A stretch of DNA of 45,491 nucleotides from a virus: positions 1 to 45,491 of the IMG/VR virus record IMGVR_UViG_3300047089_000287, one strand, 5' to 3'. How positions within the stretch are numbered: position 1 is the first letter of the stretch; each line of letters starts with the position of its first letter. Below, piece after piece: positions 43,127-45,491 of the stretch. Made by a program: the position numbers and the translations under genes. The notes under the pieces were generated by a model, which saw only the letters and a program-made list of their open reading frames with translations, did not search any database and was not told where the DNA came from.

Positions 43127-43507
43127 ATGATCATCAGCGTTTACGCAGGTCAGAGGACGTGTCTAGGGCACCTACGGCCGGCACCGTGGGATTCCGGCGA
43201 TACGGGGGACACCGTGCCGGCCACCGTGGCAGCAAACGGCATCAAACCAAGATCATCTAGGTATGTGACACAAGTCACATTTTTATCTGTTTCCGCAGGT
43301 CAGAGGCATGTTGATCATGGTCTGTTCCGACTAATCGGAAGATGGTACTTGCGGACTCTAACGGTACTGGTGCATGATGAGGGCTCAATCAAATATCAGT
43401 ACCGAGCCGGCCGCTCCGAGTGCGGACCGCCGAGCCGGCCGGATAACTCCAGAGTTGAGGACACGCCACGTACGCGGCGGGGAGCATGGTGCTTAGATTC
43501 GCGATGA
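43127..43507 (+). CDS. Doubtful ORF at the head of the rightward genes
   Basis: AAGGAG lies 9 nt before an ATG (MIISVYAGQRTCLG), so translation probably starts here. But an intrinsic-type terminator (43263-43284) lies inside the 126-codon frame and composition after it looks non-coding. A short repeat (GTTT-CGCAGGTCAGAGG at 43139 and 43291) duplicates the N-terminal SVYAGQR coding segment as SVSAGQR. A shorter peptide or a degenerate gene is likely. Confidence 0.3.
   Translation: MIISVYAGQRTCLGHLRPAPWDSGDTGDTVPATVAANGIKPRSSRYVTQVTFLSVSAGQRHVDHGLFRLIGRWYLRTLTVLVHDEGSIKYQYRAGRSECGPPSRPDNSRVEDTPRTRRGAWCLDSR
43263..43284 (+). terminator. AT-rich intrinsic terminator
   Basis: ATGTGAC-ACAA-GTCACAT followed by TTTT: 7-bp stem, 4-nt loop and T-run on the plus strand. 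It is the cleanest intrinsic terminator in the window. Confidence 0.6.
43325..43340. terminator. TTCCG-family hairpin
   Basis: TTCCGA-CTAA-TCGGAA (6-bp stem). It is the same sequence family as hairpins at 31184, 44564 and 45122 and lies 41 nt behind the terminator above. Confidence 0.5.
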
Positions 43508-43748
43508 TCCGCTAGCGGTCTCCATACGTGGCCGGCGCTAGGACTGACAGACTGCGCCCGGGGTGAGTCTGCCCCTGATGCCACCGCGTAGCGGATAGGC
43601 ATCACGCGACACCGGCCGGCCTAGCAACCCGGCGCGGTTGTCACCTGATCTGAGATTGGCTCGGATGGGTGGCCGGTATCCCTAGCACGATCGTGCTAGC
43701 CGGCCGAGAGTTTCACTCCCCGCCGTGACGCAATACCCCGTTCAATCA
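43508..43748. other. Gap without a gene
   Basis: No ORF with good coding character. The gap contains an 18-bp perfect palindrome (43682-43699, listed separately) about 210 nt before the start at 43893, and no clear -35/-10 pair. Confidence 0.4.
43682..43699. promoter_or_regulatory. 18-bp perfect palindrome
   Basis: CTAGCACGATCGTGCTAG is fully symmetric. Its central ACGATCGT and its location upstream of the first clear rightward gene suit a dimeric repressor operator. Confidence 0.5.
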
Positions 43749-43843
43749 TGGCCGGCCATAGCTCGCACCGTGTCTCCGCAAACGGGTACCCGTGAGGGCT
43801 GCCGGCGGTTTGCCTACCGCGCACCGCGAACTATGGCCGGCCA
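43749..43843 (+). ncRNA. Structured leader element (nested stems)
   Basis: TGGCCGGCCATAG (43749-43761) and its exact complement (43831-43843) form a 13-bp outer stem around 69 nt. Inside are TCGC/GCGA and GCAAAC/GTTTGC pairs in nested order and a central GGGTACCC. It lies 50 nt upstream of the 43893 start. The nested design points to a folded RNA in the leader (riboswitch-, attenuator- or sRNA-like), or to DNA cruciform sites for a protein. Confidence 0.45.
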
Positions 43844-43892
43844 CGGCCGAACGGCCGGAACTGTCCAGCATCACCAAACCAGAGGAGTCATC

Positions 43893-44561
43893 ATGACCAG
43901 CACCGACAACAGCACCAGTACCGTCAAGTACGCGACTGCCGTAAAGCGCGGTCTCGCAGCGTCCAAGTCGGCCGACAAGGCACAGTGGATCATCGGAGAC
44001 CTCGCGCGTACCGTCGACACTTCCGAGTACGGCTCCGGCACCGTTCAGCGCTTCTCAGATGACATCGGACGCGCATACAAGACGGTTCTTGACATGCGCA
44101 AGGTCGCTGCCCGCTACGCACCTTCCGACCGGTCGGAACTGAACTCGTGGACGATTCACCAGATCTTCGCCGGCCAGGACGACCGTGCCGAGCTGGTCAG
44201 CTCTCAGCCGTGGACCGCTAGCGCGGCCCGTGCGCTGGTTGACTCGCGCAAGGAAGACGGCAACAGCGACGGCAACAGCGACGGCAACAGCGACGGCAAC
44301 AGCCCGGCTGAGACCGTAGAGACCGACGCTGACAAGCTCACGCGGCTCCGCGCGTACCGTGACCAGCTCATCGCGGACCTCGCCAAGACGGAATCCGCTA
44401 TCGCTGACCTTGAGGCGAAGGCCGGCCCGGCTCAGCACATCACCGCCGGAGTTCCCGCGCACACTGCGGACGAGCCGCGTACCGACTGCCCGACGTGCAA
44501 AGCAGACGGCATCACCCCGATGCCGGCTCCGCGCCGTAGCCGTACCCGTAAGGCCGCGTGA
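43893..44561 (+). CDS. Helical DNA-binding-like protein with Asp-Gly-Asn-Ser repeats
   Basis: A 222-aa protein. Residues 10-105 are helical (YATAVKRGLAASKSADKAQW, VQRFSDDIGRAYKTVLDMRK, SWTIHQIFAGQDDRAELV and PWTASAARALVDSR). This order (growth domain, a helix-turn-helix with YKTVLDMRKVA, then W-x-x-H-x-I-F/L) resembles DUF6192-like proteins of Streptomyces. A DGNS repeat (four units of 12 bp) leads to a coiled-coil (DKLTRLRAYRDQLIADLAKT) and a CPTC knuckle with a basic end. It may act in replication, partition or control. GAGGAG lies 6 nt before the ATG at 43893; codons are less GC-rich than in the late genes. Confidence 0.75.
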   Translation: MTSTDNSTSTVKYATAVKRGLAASKSADKAQWIIGDLARTVDTSEYGSGTVQRFSDDIGRAYKTVLDMRKVAARYAPSDRSELNSWTIHQIFAGQDDRAELVSSQPWTASAARALVDSRKEDGNSDGNSDGNSDGNSPAETVETDADKLTRLRAYRDQLIADLAKTESAIADLEAKAGPAQHITAGVPAHTADEPRTDCPTCKADGITPMPAPRRSRTRKAA

Positions 44562-44563
44562 CC

Positions 44564-44579
44564 TTCCGGTCAACCGGAA
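44564..44579 (+). terminator. TTCCG-family hairpin behind the 44561 stop
   Basis: TTCCGGT-CA-ACCGGAA, 7-bp stem, 2 nt after the TGA, followed by CCTTC. Confidence 0.55.
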
Positions 44580-44689
44580 CCTTCACTGATCACCACCCAT
44601 GACGGCCGGCCTGGCCACGATCGCAGGCCGGCCGGCCGTGGCAGCCGCTCAGCGAACCATCATCCGACAGAGAAATGAGAGAACCGCTC

Positions 44690-44782
44690 GTGCGTACCCG
44701 GATCATTACCTGCCTGTTCGCCACTCTGTGGCTAGCCATGGTGCTGGCCACGTGGACCGAAGTCACCTACCTGAGCCACTAA
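44690..44782 (+). CDS. Small single-pass membrane peptide
   Basis: A 30-aa product from a GTG (MRTRIITCLFATLWLAMVLA, ending TYLSH): short basic start, then one hydrophobic helix. A GAGAGAA site lies 6-7 nt upstream. The next ATG follows 12 nt after the stop. Confidence 0.5.
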   Translation: MRTRIITCLFATLWLAMVLATWTEVTYLSH

Positions 44783-44794
44783 GGAAAACCTGCC

Positions 44795-45118
44795 ATGCAT
44801 GAAATCGTCCGCCAGTACAACCCGTGGGCCGGCGAATGGCAGGCGGTAACGGTAGAGGTATCCCCGGATCCTGCCCGCCGGCCGAGCCGTGCCAGTACCC
44901 GCCGGCCGACTCGTCACGGGTCACCGCGTGACCTGACCGGCCTGTCGGACGGGTCACCTCTGCCCGCATGGTGGCGGGACACGGCATACGCGCCCATGGG
45001 TCCTCTGGCGGACCTGCGAACCTACGTCAAGCCGTCCGCCATGCGTACCCGCCGGCCGGCCGTAGTGATGCCCTCCGGCCTTGCCACGGATACCCGGCAC
45101 TCCAGCCTGACCCGGTGA
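44795..45118 (+). CDS. Hypothetical basic protein
   Basis: A 107-aa product (MHEIVRQYNPWAGEWQAVTV). The N-terminal 25 residues look structured; the middle is Arg/Pro/Ser-rich and basic. AAGGAAAA lies about 7 nt before the ATG. A TTCCG hairpin lies 3 nt after its stop. No family is recognised. Confidence 0.6.
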   Translation: MHEIVRQYNPWAGEWQAVTVEVSPDPARRPSRASTRRPTRHGSPRDLTGLSDGSPLPAWWRDTAYAPMGPLADLRTYVKPSAMRTRRPAVVMPSGLATDTRHSSLTR

Positions 45119-45121
45119 CCC

Positions 45122-45139
45122 GTTCCGATTGATCGGAAC
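45122..45139 (+). terminator. TTCCG-family hairpin behind the 45118 stop
   Basis: GTTCCGAT-TG-ATCGGAAC, an 8-bp stem immediately after the stop codon, again followed by CCTTC. Confidence 0.55.
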
Positions 45140-45180
45140 CTTCCCGCTGTACCGCCCAACCGAGAGATGAGGACCAGACC

Positions 45181-45491
45181 ATGATCACCATGCAAGACGC
45201 GCTGACCGTAAACGAGTTTCACGAGGACCACGAGCCGGCCGGCAAGATCTACGCATGGCGCCGTAACGGCGCGACGCAGACGTGGAAGACGCGCCCGGAC
45301 GAGTTCCGGATCCCGGTCAAGTACGGCCTGCGCGGATACGGCCAGATCTACCACACCGACGCGAACCGGTTCCACCGCGCGGACCAGTGCCCGACGCGCC
45401 ACGTCCGCGTGACCATGCCGGGCGGCGCCGGCGAATGGTTCGGCATCGTGACGGCCGACCACGGCAACGGCATCCTGCGAGTCCAGGTCAC
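45181..45491 (+). CDS. Hypothetical protein, 3' part cut by window edge
   Basis: The frame opens at an ATG (MITMQDALTVNEFHEDHEPA) with a GAGGA site about 8 nt upstream and runs to the right edge without stop: 103 residues visible. GKIYAWRRNGATQTWKTRPD, FRIPVKYGLRGYGQIYHTD and HVRVTMPGGAGEWFGIVTAD are beta-rich and resemble short actinophage proteins I know of. Function unknown. Confidence 0.7.
   Translation, partial: MITMQDALTVNEFHEDHEPAGKIYAWRRNGATQTWKTRPDEFRIPVKYGLRGYGQIYHTDANRFHRADQCPTRHVRVTMPGGAGEWFGIVTADHGNGILRVQV

Overview
The window is a very GC-rich, densely packed stretch with strong GC3 bias, GTG/ATGA start-stop overlaps and actinobacterial -10-type leaderless starts. It carries a clear HK97-type head module, so I read it as part of an actinobacteriophage genome (a Streptomyces-like host fits best) or a phage-plasmid. 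Both ends are cut inside genes. No integrase, DNA polymerase, recognisable repressor or tape measure is visible here.

Layout. (a) 1-4.1 kb, minus strand: truncated and complete virion-like proteins, a Cys/His-rich protein, a SAM methyltransferase, small hypotheticals and a dTDP-glucose 4,6-dehydratase-like SDR. (b) 4.2-6.1 kb, plus strand: a tRNA-Arg(CCG), a 40-aa ORF, a GH5 glycosidase, a small membrane peptide and a zinc-finger protein. (c) 6.1-14.8 kb, minus strand: a sugar and glycosylation block with four glycosyltransferases, a short nucleotide-sugar dehydrogenase, a cupin, an HD-like protein, an NDP-sugar C-methyltransferase and a second SDR. (d) 14.9-18.8 kb: membrane, secreted-nuclease and low-complexity proteins. 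(e) 18.9-29.8 kb: major capsid protein, prohead protease, portal, a fifth glycosyltransferase, terminase large subunit, probable terminase small subunit and many small (often zinc-binding) proteins. (f) 29.9-31.1 kb, plus strand: a zinc-cluster ORF and a C5-cytosine DNA methyltransferase. (g) 31.2-34.9 kb: a secreted protein, a membrane HNH endonuclease, a macro-domain protein and small proteins. (h) 34.9-41.9 kb, minus strand: a plasmid-transfer-like module with an FtsK/Tra ATPase, a DUF2637/SpdB-like membrane protein, a membrane-anchored Arg-rich protein and small membrane proteins, headed by a RyR-domain protein. (i) 41.9-45.5 kb: a lower-GC control region with palindrome arrays, an 18-bp tandem repeat, structured leaders and a rightward set of small genes.

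How it fits together. The long minus-strand block places a conjugation-like translocation module upstream of the DNA-packaging and head genes. The sugar block has the logic of branched-deoxysugar synthesis (4,6-dehydratase, C-methyltransferase, cupin, second SDR) plus several transferases, so virion or host-surface glycosylation is the likely output. Two SDR genes share a promoter-proximal structured leader that hides the ribosome-binding site. At least nine genes have a TANCCT-like -10 box 6-7 nt before the start codon, which points to leaderless transcription. A recurring TTCCG hairpin lies just behind several stop codons.
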